Below the pieces are notes generated by a model, which had not been told where the DNA came from, made no database searches, and saw only the letters and a program-made list of their open reading frames with translations. Both the position numbers and the translations under genes were made by a program. A DNA stretch of 64,000 nucleotides, taken from the NCBI GenBank assembly GCA_964553045.1, contig CAZKJG010000005.1, positions 1 through 64,000 on the forward strand. Direction: 5' to 3'. Below, in pieces: positions 6,583 through 15,366 of this stretch (its first letter is position 1; each line of letters starts with the position of its first letter). The stretch is from JAWLEP01 sp964553045 (GTDB lineage: Bacteria > Fermentibacterota > Fermentibacteria > Fermentibacterales > JCC-6).

Positions 6583-8679
6583 CTAGGACTTCTCCTCTTC
6601 GCTGACGTCCTTCATGGTCAGGTCGATCTTGCCGTCATCGCGGACCTTCTTGACCTTCACCCAGACCTCGTCGCCCACGCTGACCACGTCGGAGGGGTGC
6701 CTTACCCGCTCCTCCTTCATCTCGCTGACATGGACCAGCCCGTCGGTGCCCGGGACCAGCTCCACGAAGGCGCCGTAGTTCATCACGCTCACCACTTTGC
6801 CGTGGTAGACCTTACCCGTCTCCACCTTGCCCGCGCAGGCCTCGATCATCTCCACGGCCATCTCGGCGGCGGCGGCGTCGTTGGAGAGAACCGTCACAAT
6901 GCCGTCGTCGTCGATGTTCACCTCGGCCCCGCTCTCATCGGTTATGCGGCGGATGTTCTTACCGCCGGGACCTATGATCTTGCCGATCTTGTCCTTGTCC
7001 ACCTGAACGGTGGTAATCCTGGGAGCGTGGGGGCTCAGGCTCTCCCTGGGAGAGCTTATGGCGGCGTTCATGCAGCCCAGTATCTCCATGCGGTTGCCGC
7101 GGGACTGTTCGAAGGCCTCCGCCAGCACGCTTCCGGATATGCCCTCTACCTTGAGGTCCATCTGGATGGCCGTGATGCCCTTCTCAGAGCCCGCTATCTT
7201 CAGGTCCATGTCGCCCAGGTGATCCTCCGCCCCGGCTATGTCGGAGAGGACGATGTAGGAGTCACCGTCGGTCACCAGACCCAGGGCTATGCCTGCCACG
7301 TGCCCCGATATCGGCACGCCGGCATCCATGAGACAGAGCGAGCCGCCGCAGACGGTTGCCTGCGAGGATGATCCGTTGGACTCGAGTATGTCGGAGACCA
7401 CCCGGACCGTGTAGTTGAAATCCTCGGGCATCATCGGCTTGATCGCGGTCTCTGCAAGGTGGCCGTGACCCTTCTCGCGGCGGCCGGGCCCCCGGATGGG
7501 ACGGCACTCGCCCACGCTGAAGGGCGGGAAGTTGTAGTGGAGCATGAAGCTCTTCTGGTACTCGCCCAGAAGGGCGTCCACGCGCTGCTCGTCCCGTGCC
7601 CCGCCCAGGGTGGTCGCCACCAGCGCCTGGGTCTCGCCGCGGGTGAAGAGAGCAGAGCCGTGGGTCCTGGGCAGTACGCCTATATCACAGGTGACCTGCC
7701 GGACCTGGTCGGGAGTGCGCCCGTCGTAGCGCGTCCGGTCCTGCAGAAGCCTTCGGCGGACGTAGTTCTTCTCCGCCTCCGTGACGCAGATCGACACGTC
7801 CTTCTTCCAGAGCTTCTCGTCCTCGTCGGCGCCGAAGCGCCCGGCCAGCTGCTCGCCTATCCGCTCCTTGGCCTTTCGAATGGCGTCGGGCATGCACTGC
7901 TTCTCCGGCCTGCCGTAGACGGCCGCCAGCTCCTCCTCGACGATGGGGGTCACCGCCTCCTGCAGACCTTCGCGGACCTCGTGGAACTGGAAGTCCCTCT
8001 TGGGAGGTGCCTCCGCACCGGCCAGCTCCCGCTGCATCTCGTTGATCTTGGCGGCCTCGGCCACGGCCATCTCTATGGCCTCCAGAACCACGTCCTCCGG
8101 CAGCTCCCGGGCGTGGCCCTCCATCATGACAACGTCGGTTCCCCTGACGGAGACCACCAGCTCGAGGTCGCTCTCCTCCATCTGGGTGGTGGTGGGATTG
8201 AGAACCAGCTCTCCGTCTACCCGGCCAACCTTCATGGGGGATACGGGTCCGTCCCACGGTATGTCGGAGACCATCAGAGAGGCCGAGGCGCCCACCATGC
8301 CCAGCAGTGCCGGGTCGTTCTCGCCGTCGGAGCTGAGCACCAGGCAGTAGACCTGGGTCTCGTTCATGTACCCCGACGGGAAAAGGGGCCGCAGCGGCCG
8401 GTCGATCATCCTGGCCGTCAGCACCTCCTTGTCGCTGGGCCGGCCCTCGCGCTTGAAGAAGCCGCCGGGTATCTTGCCCGCGGCGTAGGTTCTCTCGCGG
8501 TACTCGATGGTCAGAGGGAAGAACGGTAGGTCCTTCGGCTCCGTCTCCGACGTTGCCGCCACCAGCACGGCGGACTCACCGTACTGCACGAACACCGCGC
8601 CGTGAGCCTGCTTGGCCATCCGTCCGGTCTCTATCGTCAGCTTGCGCCCTGCAATTGTCTTTTCCAGTTTCATCGCCAT
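6583..8679 (-). CDS. pnp: Polyribonucleotide nucleotidyltransferase (PNPase)
   Basis: 3'-5' phosphorolytic exoribonuclease of the degradosome. The 698 residues show two RNase PH-like cores. The second carries the NGSSSQATVCG phosphate-binding loop and the EDHLGDMDLKIAG metal site. These are followed by a KH domain (IGPGGKNIRRI, about 560-615) and an S1 domain (about 625-690). In the block before the second core, REKGHGHLAETAI has Thr where the usual motif has Arg. This is worth noting but everything else is intact. It follows rpsO, the widely conserved order. Confidence 0.97.
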   Translation of the reverse strand: MAMKLEKTIAGRKLTIETGRMAKQAHGAVFVQYGESAVLVAATSETEPKDLPFFPLTIEYRERTYAAGKIPGGFFKREGRPSDKEVLTARMIDRPLRPLFPSGYMNETQVYCLVLSSDGENDPALLGMVGASASLMVSDIPWDGPVSPMKVGRVDGELVLNPTTTQMEESDLELVVSVRGTDVVMMEGHARELPEDVVLEAIEMAVAEAAKINEMQRELAGAEAPPKRDFQFHEVREGLQEAVTPIVEEELAAVYGRPEKQCMPDAIRKAKERIGEQLAGRFGADEDEKLWKKDVSICVTEAEKNYVRRRLLQDRTRYDGRTPDQVRQVTCDIGVLPRTHGSALFTRGETQALVATTLGGARDEQRVDALLGEYQKSFMLHYNFPPFSVGECRPIRGPGRREKGHGHLAETAIKPMMPEDFNYTVRVVSDILESNGSSSQATVCGGSLCLMDAGVPISGHVAGIALGLVTDGDSYIVLSDIAGAEDHLGDMDLKIAGSEKGITAIQMDLKVEGISGSVLAEAFEQSRGNRMEILGCMNAAISSPRESLSPHAPRITTVQVDKDKIGKIIGPGGKNIRRITDESGAEVNIDDDGIVTVLSNDAAAAEMAVEMIEACAGKVETGKVYHGKVVSVMNYGAFVELVPGTDGLVHVSEMKEERVRHPSDVVSVGDEVWVKVKKVRDDGKIDLTMKDVSEEEKS

Positions 8680-8712
8680 TCTCTTCTATCCTGCCGTTTC
8701 TTCTTGTGTGTC

Positions 8713-8735
8713 GCCCGCAACCGTGTGCCGCGGGC
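8713..8735 (-). promoter_or_regulatory. Hairpin in rpsO-pnp intergenic leader
   Basis: In the 104-base gap between rpsO and pnp, GCCCGC (8713-8718) and GCGGGC (8730-8735) can pair as a 6-bp stem with an 11-base loop on the pnp transcript. In gamma-proteobacteria the same gap holds an RNase III-cleaved pnp leader stem; here only the position is analogous and the stem is short. It is not followed by a T tract, so it is not a terminator. Confidence 0.3.
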
Positions 8736-8783
8736 AGGGAACCAAGCTTCCGGCCCTCTGCCGAAAACCGTTTCCCGTTTCTG

Positions 8784-9053
8784 CTATCGTCTCAATCCGA
8801 GTTTCCCTATCACGTCCCGGTATCTCTCGATCTCCTTACCCTTGAGGTAATCCAGCAGCTTTCTCCTCTTGCCCACCAGCTGCAAGAGGCCCCGGCGGCT
8901 GTCGTGGTCGCCCGGATGCCTCTTGGTGTGATCGGTGAGCTCGGCTATCCTGTCGGTGAGAATCGCTATCTGGACCTCAGTCCTGCCCGTGTCCCGGGCG
9001 TCTCCGCCGAACTGCTCCACCAGCTCGGCCTTTCTCTGAGGCGTTATCGCCAT
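8784..9053 (-). CDS. rpsO: 30S ribosomal protein S15
   Basis: Primary 16S rRNA-binding protein of the central domain. The 89 residues match S15 throughout: DTGRTEVQIAILTDRI, HPGDHDSRRGLLQLVGKRRKLLDYL and the C-terminal RYRDVIGKLGLR. The start overlaps the last 10 bases of ribF, so the two are translated from one message. Confidence 0.98.
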   Translation of the reverse strand: MAITPQRKAELVEQFGGDARDTGRTEVQIAILTDRIAELTDHTKRHPGDHDSRRGLLQLVGKRRKLLDYLKGKEIERYRDVIGKLGLRR

Positions 9054-9892
9054 TTCCTGCAGACCTCCATCGCTTTCTCCACCTCTGTGGCTATCTTCCT
9101 TCTCAACTCGTCACTCTCCAGGCCCTTGCGCGGAGGGGCGAGGAAGGGTCCCAGCCTGACCTCCACGACCGTTCCGTAGGGAACGCCCTCGAATCCCGGT
9201 ATGTGGGCCTCCAACAGGCACCGTCCACCCGAGGGGACGAAGGCGACTCCGTCCCACAGCCTGTCCGCTGCCAGCACCCGGGCAGCGTAGCTTCCTTCGG
9301 CCGGCAGCAGCTTTGAAGCCGGCGTTCTGACGTTCAGGGTCCTGAACCCCAGCCTGCGGCCGTGGCCCTTGCCCCTGGCCACGGGCCCCGTCACACTGTA
9401 GTCCCGGCCCAGCAGCACGGAGGCGCCCGAGGTGTCGCCCTCGAGGAGCATCCGCCTTATCCTTCGGCTCTTCACCGGAGAACCGCCGCTCTGAACAGCC
9501 CCAACTATAACAGCTTCCACGCCCCGTTGGCGACACCACTCCTCCAGGAGGTCCGGTCCGCCCGACCTTCCCCTTCCAAAGTGGAAGTCGTATCCGGCCA
9601 CTACGCGACCGGACCCTCCCGCCACCCGGTCCAGGAATTCGCCGGGTTCCATCGAGGCCGTCTCCCGGTCGAAGGGCCAGACGAGCATCTCCGCGCCCAG
9701 CTTTCTCAGCAGGCTCAGCCTCTCCATGGGAGTTGTGAGCCGCAGGGGACGGGGACTCTTCCGGAAGTACTGCCTGGGAACGGGCTCGAAGCAGACTACC
9801 GCCGCCGGTCCCTCCATCTTCGCGGTTCGAATGACCTCCCTGTGCCCCGAATGGATGCCGTCGAAGCTGCCCAGCGCTATCGTCCGCTGCAT
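9044..9892 (-). CDS. ribF: Bifunctional riboflavin kinase/FMN adenylyltransferase
   Basis: Converts riboflavin to FMN and then FAD. The N-terminal adenylyltransferase half has the nucleotidyl-transfer motif GSFDGIHSGH (residues 8-17) and the KSRRIRRMLLEGD region. The C-terminal kinase half is recognisable (GRRLGFRTLNV, LLPAEGSYAARV, LEAHIPGF) but degenerate. The conserved GFPTAN-type motif reads GFRTLN, replacing the usual Pro by Arg and Ala by Leu, and the strand that normally carries the PT motif is altered. At 282 residues it is shorter than the usual 305-320. FAD supply for the nearby ApbE-type chemistry would depend on it. Confidence 0.92.
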   Translation of the reverse strand: MQRTIALGSFDGIHSGHREVIRTAKMEGPAAVVCFEPVPRQYFRKSPRPLRLTTPMERLSLLRKLGAEMLVWPFDRETASMEPGEFLDRVAGGSGRVVAGYDFHFGRGRSGGPDLLEEWCRQRGVEAVIVGAVQSGGSPVKSRRIRRMLLEGDTSGASVLLGRDYSVTGPVARGKGHGRRLGFRTLNVRTPASKLLPAEGSYAARVLAADRLWDGVAFVPSGGRCLLEAHIPGFEGVPYGTVVEVRLGPFLAPPRKGLESDELRRKIATEVEKAMEVCRKWR

Positions 9893-9895
9893 GGT

Positions 9896-10765
9896 CTAAA
9901 GCGGCCTGAGGACGCAGACCGGACGGACCGCCGTCCCGTCGGCCTCGCCTACGGCGAAGAGCGCGTCATTCGGGCCGAGCACCGCGGCGGTTCCCCTAAC
10001 TCCTGCGGGAACCGTCATTCCGTGCCTTATGCTCACCAGGCTGCGGCCGCCGAGACGCACCGCCGGAAAGCCCCTCATGGCCTGGGCCATGGAGAGAAGG
10101 GAGCGGCTGCTGTCGGGGTTATCGGAGCACTCCTCAACGGAGAACTCGCCCACGCTGAGCCTGCGGATGTTGTCGGCATGGGCGGCCGACCCCAGGGCCT
10201 TTCCTATGTCCCTGGCCAGGGAGCGGACATAGGTGCCCGAAGAAACGGACACCTCCAGTCTGATACGGTCACGCCTCCTCTCGCGAATCGACCAGTCCCG
10301 GGCCTGCACCTTCTTGGCCGGCAGGTCGAGCGTCTCGCCCCGCCGGGCGGCCTTGAAGGCCCTCCGGCCCTCCACCTTTACGGCGGAGAAGCTGGGCGGC
10401 CTCTGCTCGAACTCGCCGGTGTAGGTGGCCAGAACCTCATCCAGATCCGCCAAATCCGGCGAACCCTCACCCGTCTCCGCTGTGGAGACCACGTTGCCGG
10501 TGGCGTCGTCGGTGTCGGTGGCCCGACCCAGAACAGCGTCGAAGGCGTAGCGCTTCTGGTGCCCGGTCAGAAACCGGGAGAGCCTTGTGGCCCTGCCCAG
10601 CAGGACCAGGAGCACCCCGGTCGCGTCCGGGTCCAGGGTACCGCCGTGACCGAATTTGTCGTAATCCCAGGAGCGGGCCACGGTCGAGGCCGCCTGGCGT
10701 GAGGTCAGCCCCCTGGGCTTGTCCAGAAGGTATACCGCGCCCTCGGCGGCGGCTTCGAAGCTCAA
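9896..10765 (-). CDS. truB: tRNA pseudouridine(55) synthase
   Basis: Makes pseudouridine 55 in the T loop of tRNAs. The catalytic Asp is in GHGGTLDPDATGVL (about residues 39-52). KRYAFDAVLG, RPPSFSAVKVEGRRAF and GTYVRSLARDIG are the other family blocks, and a PUA-like C-terminus follows. The start is TTG, one base after the rbfA stop. 289 residues is normal. Confidence 0.96.
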   Translation of the reverse strand: MSFEAAAEGAVYLLDKPRGLTSRQAASTVARSWDYDKFGHGGTLDPDATGVLLVLLGRATRLSRFLTGHQKRYAFDAVLGRATDTDDATGNVVSTAETGEGSPDLADLDEVLATYTGEFEQRPPSFSAVKVEGRRAFKAARRGETLDLPAKKVQARDWSIRERRRDRIRLEVSVSSGTYVRSLARDIGKALGSAAHADNIRRLSVGEFSVEECSDNPDSSRSLLSMAQAMRGFPAVRLGGRSLVSIRHGMTVPAGVRGTAAVLGPNDALFAVGEADGTAVRPVCVLRPL

Positions 10766-10766
10766 C

Positions 10767-11111
10767 TCAGTCGTCCTCCAGGGAGCGGATGATTCGAAGG
10801 ACCCTCTCCCCCTCCTCTATGGAGTGGTCGTGGACCAGGTGGAGCTCCGGCACGTGGCGCATCCTGATCCTGTCGGCTAGAAGGCGTCTTATGTAGGGTT
10901 TCGAGGATTCCATGGCCGCGCAGCTCTCCTCGCGCTCCTCGCTGCTGCCCAGGGTGGAGTAGTAGACCCGTGCATGGGATCCGTCCTGGGACAGCCGTAC
11001 CCTGACCACCGACACGAAGCCCAGTCGGGGATCCTTGACCTCCCGGGCAAGGATGGAGGCTATCTCGCGCTTTATCTGCCTGCTCAGGCGTGCGGTTCTT
11101 CTCTCGTCCAT
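10767..11111 (-). CDS. rbfA: 30S ribosome-binding factor A
   Basis: Cold-shock ribosome maturation factor that binds the 16S 5' region. The 114-residue product begins MDERRTARLSRQIKREIA and contains DPRLGFVSVVRVRLSQDGSHARVYYS and the RMRHVPELHLVHDHSIEEG block of the KH-like fold. The ATG at 11111 gives the normal length; a longer frame upstream would run into infB. It follows infB by 5 bases. Confidence 0.95.
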   Translation of the reverse strand: MDERRTARLSRQIKREIASILAREVKDPRLGFVSVVRVRLSQDGSHARVYYSTLGSSEEREESCAAMESSKPYIRRLLADRIRMRHVPELHLVHDHSIEEGERVLRIIRSLEDD

Positions 11112-11116
11112 CCGGC

Positions 11117-13264
11117 CTACAGCTCCCGGGCCACCTTGACTACGGTGTAGCACTCGATGATGTCACCGACCTTGAGGTCGTTGTAGCCCTCCAGGCCGAT
11201 GCCGCACTCGTAGCCGGCGGCCACCTCCCTGCGGTCCTCCTGGAACCGCTTGAGGGAGGAAATGTCGCCGTTCCATACCTCCACGCTGTTGCGGACAAGG
11301 CGGGCCCTGGCGTTGCGCCTGATGACTCCGCCCACCACGTAGCTTCCTGCGATGTTCCCCACCTTGGGGACCTTGAAGATCTGCCGGACCTCTGCGGAGC
11401 CCAGGAACTCCTCCTTCTCCTCGGGGGAGAGCAGTCCCGAAAGGGCCTTCCTGACCGTGTCCTCGACGTCGTAGATGACATTGAAGGTGTTTATCTCAAC
11501 CCCCATGGAGGAGGCCTTGTCCCGAGCCCTTCCGTCGGGCCTTACACGGAAGCCGAGGATGACTGCGTCGGACGCGGCTGCCAGCATGACGTCGCCTTCG
11601 GTGATGCCGCCGGCGCCGCTGCGGATGATGTCAACCGATACCTCGTCGGTGCCCATGCGGGTAAGCGTGTCCACTATGGCCCCCGCAGTACCCTGCACGT
11701 CGGCCTTTACGATGAGGCGCAGCACGCCCTCGCCCTCCTCGGTGACCTTCCAGAAGTCCTCCAGGGTCATGTGCTGGCGGGACTGCAGCTCACGCTCCCG
11801 CTCCACCATCTGGCGGCGGCGGCTGACCTCCTTGGCCTCCTGCTCGCTGTCCACCGCGGTGAAGGAGTCCCCGGCCTCCGGCACTCCGGAGGAGCCCAGT
11901 ATCTGAGCCGGCATGCTGGGACCCACCTCTTCGAGCTGGTCGTCCTGCTCGTCGTAGATGGCCCTCACCCTGCCGCGGTACTGTCCGGCTACAAAGTAGT
12001 CGCCCTCCTGAAGGGTGCCGTCCTGCACCAGCAGGTTGACCACGCTACCCTTCCGGGAGTCCACCTTGCCCTCCAGGACCGTGCCCCTTGCGGGTCTGTC
12101 CGGGTAGGCTGTGAGCTCCAGCATCTCCGCCTGCAGGACTATCTTCTCCAGCAGATCGCCCACCCCTTCCCCGGTGATGGCGGAGACCTCGGAGCACAAG
12201 ACCTCGCCGCCGTACTCCTCGACCAGGATGTTGTGATTTGCCAGATCCTGCTTGATGAACTCGGGATTGGCGGTGGACAGGTCCATTTTGCTGATGGCCA
12301 CCACTATGGGTACGTCGGCCGCCCGTGAGTGGTCGATGGCCTCCTCCGTCTGGGGCATCACCCGGCTGTCGGCTGCCACGACCAGAACGACTATGTCGGT
12401 GACCTGCGCTCCCCTGGTCCGCATGGCGGTGAAGGCCTCGTGGCCGGGAGTGTCAATGAAGGTGACTGTACTCTCGTCCATGTCATCGAGATGGGCAACC
12501 GAGGCGCCCACGTGCTGGGTGATGCCGCCGGACTCGCTGGCCACGACGTTGGTGGAGCGTATATGGTCCAGCAGGGCGGTCTTCCCGTGGTCCACGTGGC
12601 CCATGATGGTCACCACCGGCGCCCGGGAAACCTCATTTTCGCTCTTCTCCTGCCTCTTCTCCTCCAGCCGTTCGGCTCCGTACTCGGCAACCTTCTCCAC
12701 CTCGTAGCCGAACTCGGCCGCCAGGAGGGTGAGGGTGTCTATGTCCAGGCGCTGGTTGGCAGTAGCCATCACGCCCAGCTCCAGGCACTTGGCTATGACC
12801 TTGTTCAGGGAGACGCCGATCTGGTCGGAGAGCTCGGAGGGGCTGGTGAACTCCGTTATCCGGATGGTGGTGTCTTCCTCCCCGGGCTCCTGCTTCTTCT
12901 CGTGGCGCTCCTGCTTCTCCTCCTTGTACTTGCGACGCTTCTTCTTCTTCCTTCGCGTCCGCTTGGCGTCCATCTTGGCCAGGGTGTCCTTGACCGCCTT
13001 CTCGGCCTCGGCCTTCGTGGGGACCTTCTTCTTGCGGCGCTTGCGCCTCTTCTTGCTTCGGGCCCCCCGGCTCCGCGCCTTCTGCTTCTCACGCTCGTAG
13101 CGCTTGCGGACCTTCTCGCAGTCCTCTTCGCTCAGCGTGCTCATGTGGCTCTTGACCTTGATGCCCAGCTCCTTGAGCACCTTCAGCAAAGCCTCACTGG
13201 AGAGGTTGAGCTCCCGGGCGAGCTCGTACACCCTCTTCTTCTTGGAAGAAACTGACTTAGCCAA
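11117..13264 (-). CDS. infB: Translation initiation factor IF-2
   Basis: GTPase that places initiator tRNA on the 30S subunit. About 715 residues: an N-terminal IF2_N module (KKRVYELARELNLSS), a long Lys/Arg-rich linker, a second IF2_N-like module, then the G domain with GHVDHGKT (G1), DTPGHEAF (G3) and a G4 motif that reads SKMD instead of NKMD. Beta-barrel domains II and IV and the inter-domain helix follow. TTG at 13264 (MAKSVSS) has a TAGGTGG site 5 bases upstream and matches the usual MAK opening; GTG at 13273 is the alternative. Confidence 0.97.
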   Translation of the reverse strand: MAKSVSSKKKRVYELARELNLSSEALLKVLKELGIKVKSHMSTLSEEDCEKVRKRYEREKQKARSRGARSKKRRKRRKKKVPTKAEAEKAVKDTLAKMDAKRTRRKKKKRRKYKEEKQERHEKKQEPGEEDTTIRITEFTSPSELSDQIGVSLNKVIAKCLELGVMATANQRLDIDTLTLLAAEFGYEVEKVAEYGAERLEEKRQEKSENEVSRAPVVTIMGHVDHGKTALLDHIRSTNVVASESGGITQHVGASVAHLDDMDESTVTFIDTPGHEAFTAMRTRGAQVTDIVVLVVAADSRVMPQTEEAIDHSRAADVPIVVAISKMDLSTANPEFIKQDLANHNILVEEYGGEVLCSEVSAITGEGVGDLLEKIVLQAEMLELTAYPDRPARGTVLEGKVDSRKGSVVNLLVQDGTLQEGDYFVAGQYRGRVRAIYDEQDDQLEEVGPSMPAQILGSSGVPEAGDSFTAVDSEQEAKEVSRRRQMVERERELQSRQHMTLEDFWKVTEEGEGVLRLIVKADVQGTAGAIVDTLTRMGTDEVSVDIIRSGAGGITEGDVMLAAASDAVILGFRVRPDGRARDKASSMGVEINTFNVIYDVEDTVRKALSGLLSPEEKEEFLGSAEVRQIFKVPKVGNIAGSYVVGGVIRRNARARLVRNSVEVWNGDISSLKRFQEDRREVAAGYECGIGLEGYNDLKVGDIIECYTVVKVAREL

Positions 13265-13300
13265 GCTTACCACCTACTTCCGTGTGGAACTTTCCATGAT

Positions 13301-14686
13301 CTATTCGTCATCGGCGCCTTCGGACTCCTCGTCCTCCTGCGCCTCTTCAAGCTCTTTCTCCAGGCGGTCCCTCTCCATCTCCATGCTCACGGTCTCCTCG
13401 CGGCGGGCGACTTTCTCCTCCGCCTCGGAGAGGAGCTTCTTGAGGGTGACCGGCCCTATTCCCTTCACGTCGGAGAGCTCGTCTATATCGGCCTCCACCA
13501 CCCGGTTGGCAGTGTCGAACCCGGCCAGCCTGAGCCTCTCCCGCAGGGCGTCGCTTACGCACTCGATCTCCGAGAGGTCGACCTGTCGGGCCTCTTCCCA
13601 GCGACGGCGCTCGGTCCATTCGCTCTGGGTCATGGCGTCAATTCGATATCCCACCAGCCTGCCGGCCAGCCGGACGTTGTGCCCGTGCTTTCCTATGGCC
13701 AGGGAGAGCTCGTCGTCCGGGACCACGGCTATCATGTGCTCCTTCTCCTCGCCGGTCTCCGGGTCGGTGTACCGCTCTATCTCCACGTGCATCACCGTCG
13801 CCGGCAGCAGGGCGTGAGTGGCCAGGACCGTCTTGTCCAGGGTCCATGGTATCACGTCGATCCGCTCTCCGGAGAGCTCCCGCATGACCGCCTGTACGCG
13901 GCTGCCCTTGGAGCCTACGAAGGTGCCCACGGCGTCGACCTTGAAGTCGTTGCTGGCCACCGCTATCTTCGTCCTGACGCCGGCTTCCCTGGCCATGGTC
14001 CTTATCTCTACGACGCCCTCCTCGATCTCCGGAGCCTCCCGCTCGAAGAGCTTCTGAATGAGAATCGGCGTGGCCCTGCTCAGGACCAGCTGAGGCTCGT
14101 TGGACTCCGGCGGCCTGACCTCGATGAGAACCGGCGTGATGGGCTCACCCTGGTCGTACATCTCGTATCGAGCCCTCTCGGCCACCGGCACTATGCCCTC
14201 CACGCGGCCGGCCACCTGGACCAGGATGCGGCTGCGGTAGACCTGCTGCACCCGACAGCGGGGAATGATCTCCCCCACGCGGTCAATGAACTCCTTGTAC
14301 ACCTGCTCCCGCTCGGCGCCCTTCACCAGGGAGAGGAACTCCTGCCTGAACATATTGACCGACGACCGGCTGAAATCCGATATGCGTATGGGAACGGGCA
14401 CCTTTTCGCCCAGTCCGGCTTCGGAATCGTATTTCTTTGCCCTGGAAGGTGCTATCTCCAGGTGTGATCTCTCCGGGTCCACCTTCTCGACCACTGTCTT
14501 CAGGGCCTGGATCTTTATGTCACCGGAGTCCTGCTCCCATGTGACTCTTATCTCCTGGGGGGTACCGTACTCCTTCTCCGTCGCCCGCTCGAGACCCCGG
14601 TGCAGGCTGTTGAGCAGGATCTCACGGTTGACGCCCTTCTCCCGCACCAGCCTAGCCAGCGCGTCTATTCTCTCGAAATCAACCAC
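13301..14686 (-). CDS. nusA: Transcription termination/antitermination factor NusA
   Basis: RNA polymerase-binding factor for pausing, termination and antitermination. The 461 residues contain the N-terminal RNAP-binding domain, an S1 domain (PRCRVQQVYRSRILVQV) and two KH domains (AVGTFVGSKGSRVQAV; LAIGKHGHNVRLAGRL). A helix-hairpin-helix repeat follows (DELSDVKGIGPVTLKKLL) and the protein ends in a strongly acidic tail. The GTG at 14686 has a GAGAGG site and yields the typical VDFERIDAL opening; the longer ORF start adds only shadow sequence. Confidence 0.96.
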   Translation of the reverse strand: MVDFERIDALARLVREKGVNREILLNSLHRGLERATEKEYGTPQEIRVTWEQDSGDIKIQALKTVVEKVDPERSHLEIAPSRAKKYDSEAGLGEKVPVPIRISDFSRSSVNMFRQEFLSLVKGAEREQVYKEFIDRVGEIIPRCRVQQVYRSRILVQVAGRVEGIVPVAERARYEMYDQGEPITPVLIEVRPPESNEPQLVLSRATPILIQKLFEREAPEIEEGVVEIRTMAREAGVRTKIAVASNDFKVDAVGTFVGSKGSRVQAVMRELSGERIDVIPWTLDKTVLATHALLPATVMHVEIERYTDPETGEEKEHMIAVVPDDELSLAIGKHGHNVRLAGRLVGYRIDAMTQSEWTERRRWEEARQVDLSEIECVSDALRERLRLAGFDTANRVVEADIDELSDVKGIGPVTLKKLLSEAEEKVARREETVSMEMERDRLEKELEEAQEDEESEGADDE

Positions 14687-14752
14687 TTGCCTCTCCCCGT
14701 ATCTCCTTGCATGTCCTCCGAGTGCATCCGGCACCGAATGCGGCGCCGGCGG

Positions 14753-15175
14753 CTAGATCACCTCTGTCGCCTTCCGTATGAGCTCCGTGGGCACTATGCG
14801 ACCATCGGGGAAGGACAGGCAGGTGCCGTCGTAGTCCGCCAGCTCCGCCTCGAATACCTCCCCGTCGTCCAGCTCAACTCGAAGCTGCCGGCCCACCGTC
14901 CTCCTCCAGTCCACCGGCGTGGACAACTCCCTGCCTATGCCCGGCGAGCTAACCTCCAGAACGTAGGGCCCGCTGTCGGGAATTCGGGAGTCCACGAGGT
15001 CCTGAATGCGCCGCGACAGGTCGGCGCACTCGCCCACCGTTACCCTTCCGGGCCTGTCCACAAGTACACGCAGCAGCTGCCTTCTGCCGGCGCCCGCGGT
15101 GATTATGTCCACCACCATGAGGTCCGACTGCTCGGTCAGCTCCTCGATCTCGCGGCGTATGTCCTCCAGTTCCAT
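14753..15175 (-). CDS. rimP: Ribosome maturation factor RimP
   Basis: Required for 30S maturation. The 140 residues carry the N-terminal alpha/beta domain with RVLVDRPGRVTVGECADLSRRIQDLVD and the VLEVSSPGIGRELSTPVDWRRTVGR hallmark, then the small SH3-like barrel. It is the first gene of the rimP-nusA-infB operon and has a strong purine-rich ribosome site directly before ATG. Confidence 0.96.
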   Translation of the reverse strand: MELEDIRREIEELTEQSDLMVVDIITAGAGRRQLLRVLVDRPGRVTVGECADLSRRIQDLVDSRIPDSGPYVLEVSSPGIGRELSTPVDWRRTVGRQLRVELDDGEVFEAELADYDGTCLSFPDGRIVPTELIRKATEVI

Positions 15176-15251
15176 CCTTCCCTCTCCCGCGCCGACCGAT
15201 GCGGCACATATGCGTGTTGCCGCTCCGCAGAGAGCGCAGTTACACCCTATT

Positions 15252-15282
15252 CAAAAAATAAAGTGGGGGTGAACCCCACTTT
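15252..15282 (-). terminator. Rho-independent terminator, possible attenuator of rimP-nusA-infB
   Basis: On the minus strand a perfect 9-bp stem (AAAGTGGGG with CCCCACTTT, 15260-15268 and 15274-15282) with a 5-base loop is followed at once by TTTATTTTTT. It lies 78 bases upstream of rimP and after the stop of the O-antigen ligase gene. It may simply end that gene, but a promoter-like sequence sits just upstream of it, which would make it a leader terminator read before rimP. Confidence 0.75.
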
Positions 15283-15299
15283 CAGCGGATCGCCAAAGT

Positions 15300-15315
15300 G
15301 TATTCACGCGAATAC
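15300..15315. repeat. Inverted repeat in rimP leader region
   Basis: GTATTC-ACGC-GAATAC is a perfect 6-bp inverted repeat that sits on the expected transcription start of the candidate rimP promoter. It could be an operator or a small 5' hairpin preceding the terminator. Confidence 0.45.
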
Positions 15316-15340
15316 TATAGGGAAAAGGGGCCTTTGGCAA
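15314..15340 (-). promoter_or_regulatory. Candidate sigma-70-type promoter for rimP operon
   Basis: On the minus strand TTGCCA (15340-15335) and TATAGT (15319-15314) are separated by 15 bases, which is short of the optimum. The region is AT-rich compared with its surroundings, and the expected start near 15307 would give a leader of about 130 bases to rimP that includes the terminator hairpin. Confidence 0.4.
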
Positions 15341-15366
15341 GTGCCTTCGGGCGGCGAGAGAGGGCG

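Noticed and set aside
7459..8529. A 356-codon + strand frame inside pnp
   Set aside because: Antisense to the conserved PNPase core, with Val/Leu/His-rich shadow composition.
8680..8783. A rho-independent terminator between rpsO and pnp
   Set aside because: The stem is short, the loop long and no T tract follows on the transcribed strand.
9044..9892. FMN riboswitch controlling ribF
   Set aside because: ribF sits 3 bases after truB inside an operon, leaving no room for a riboswitch leader.
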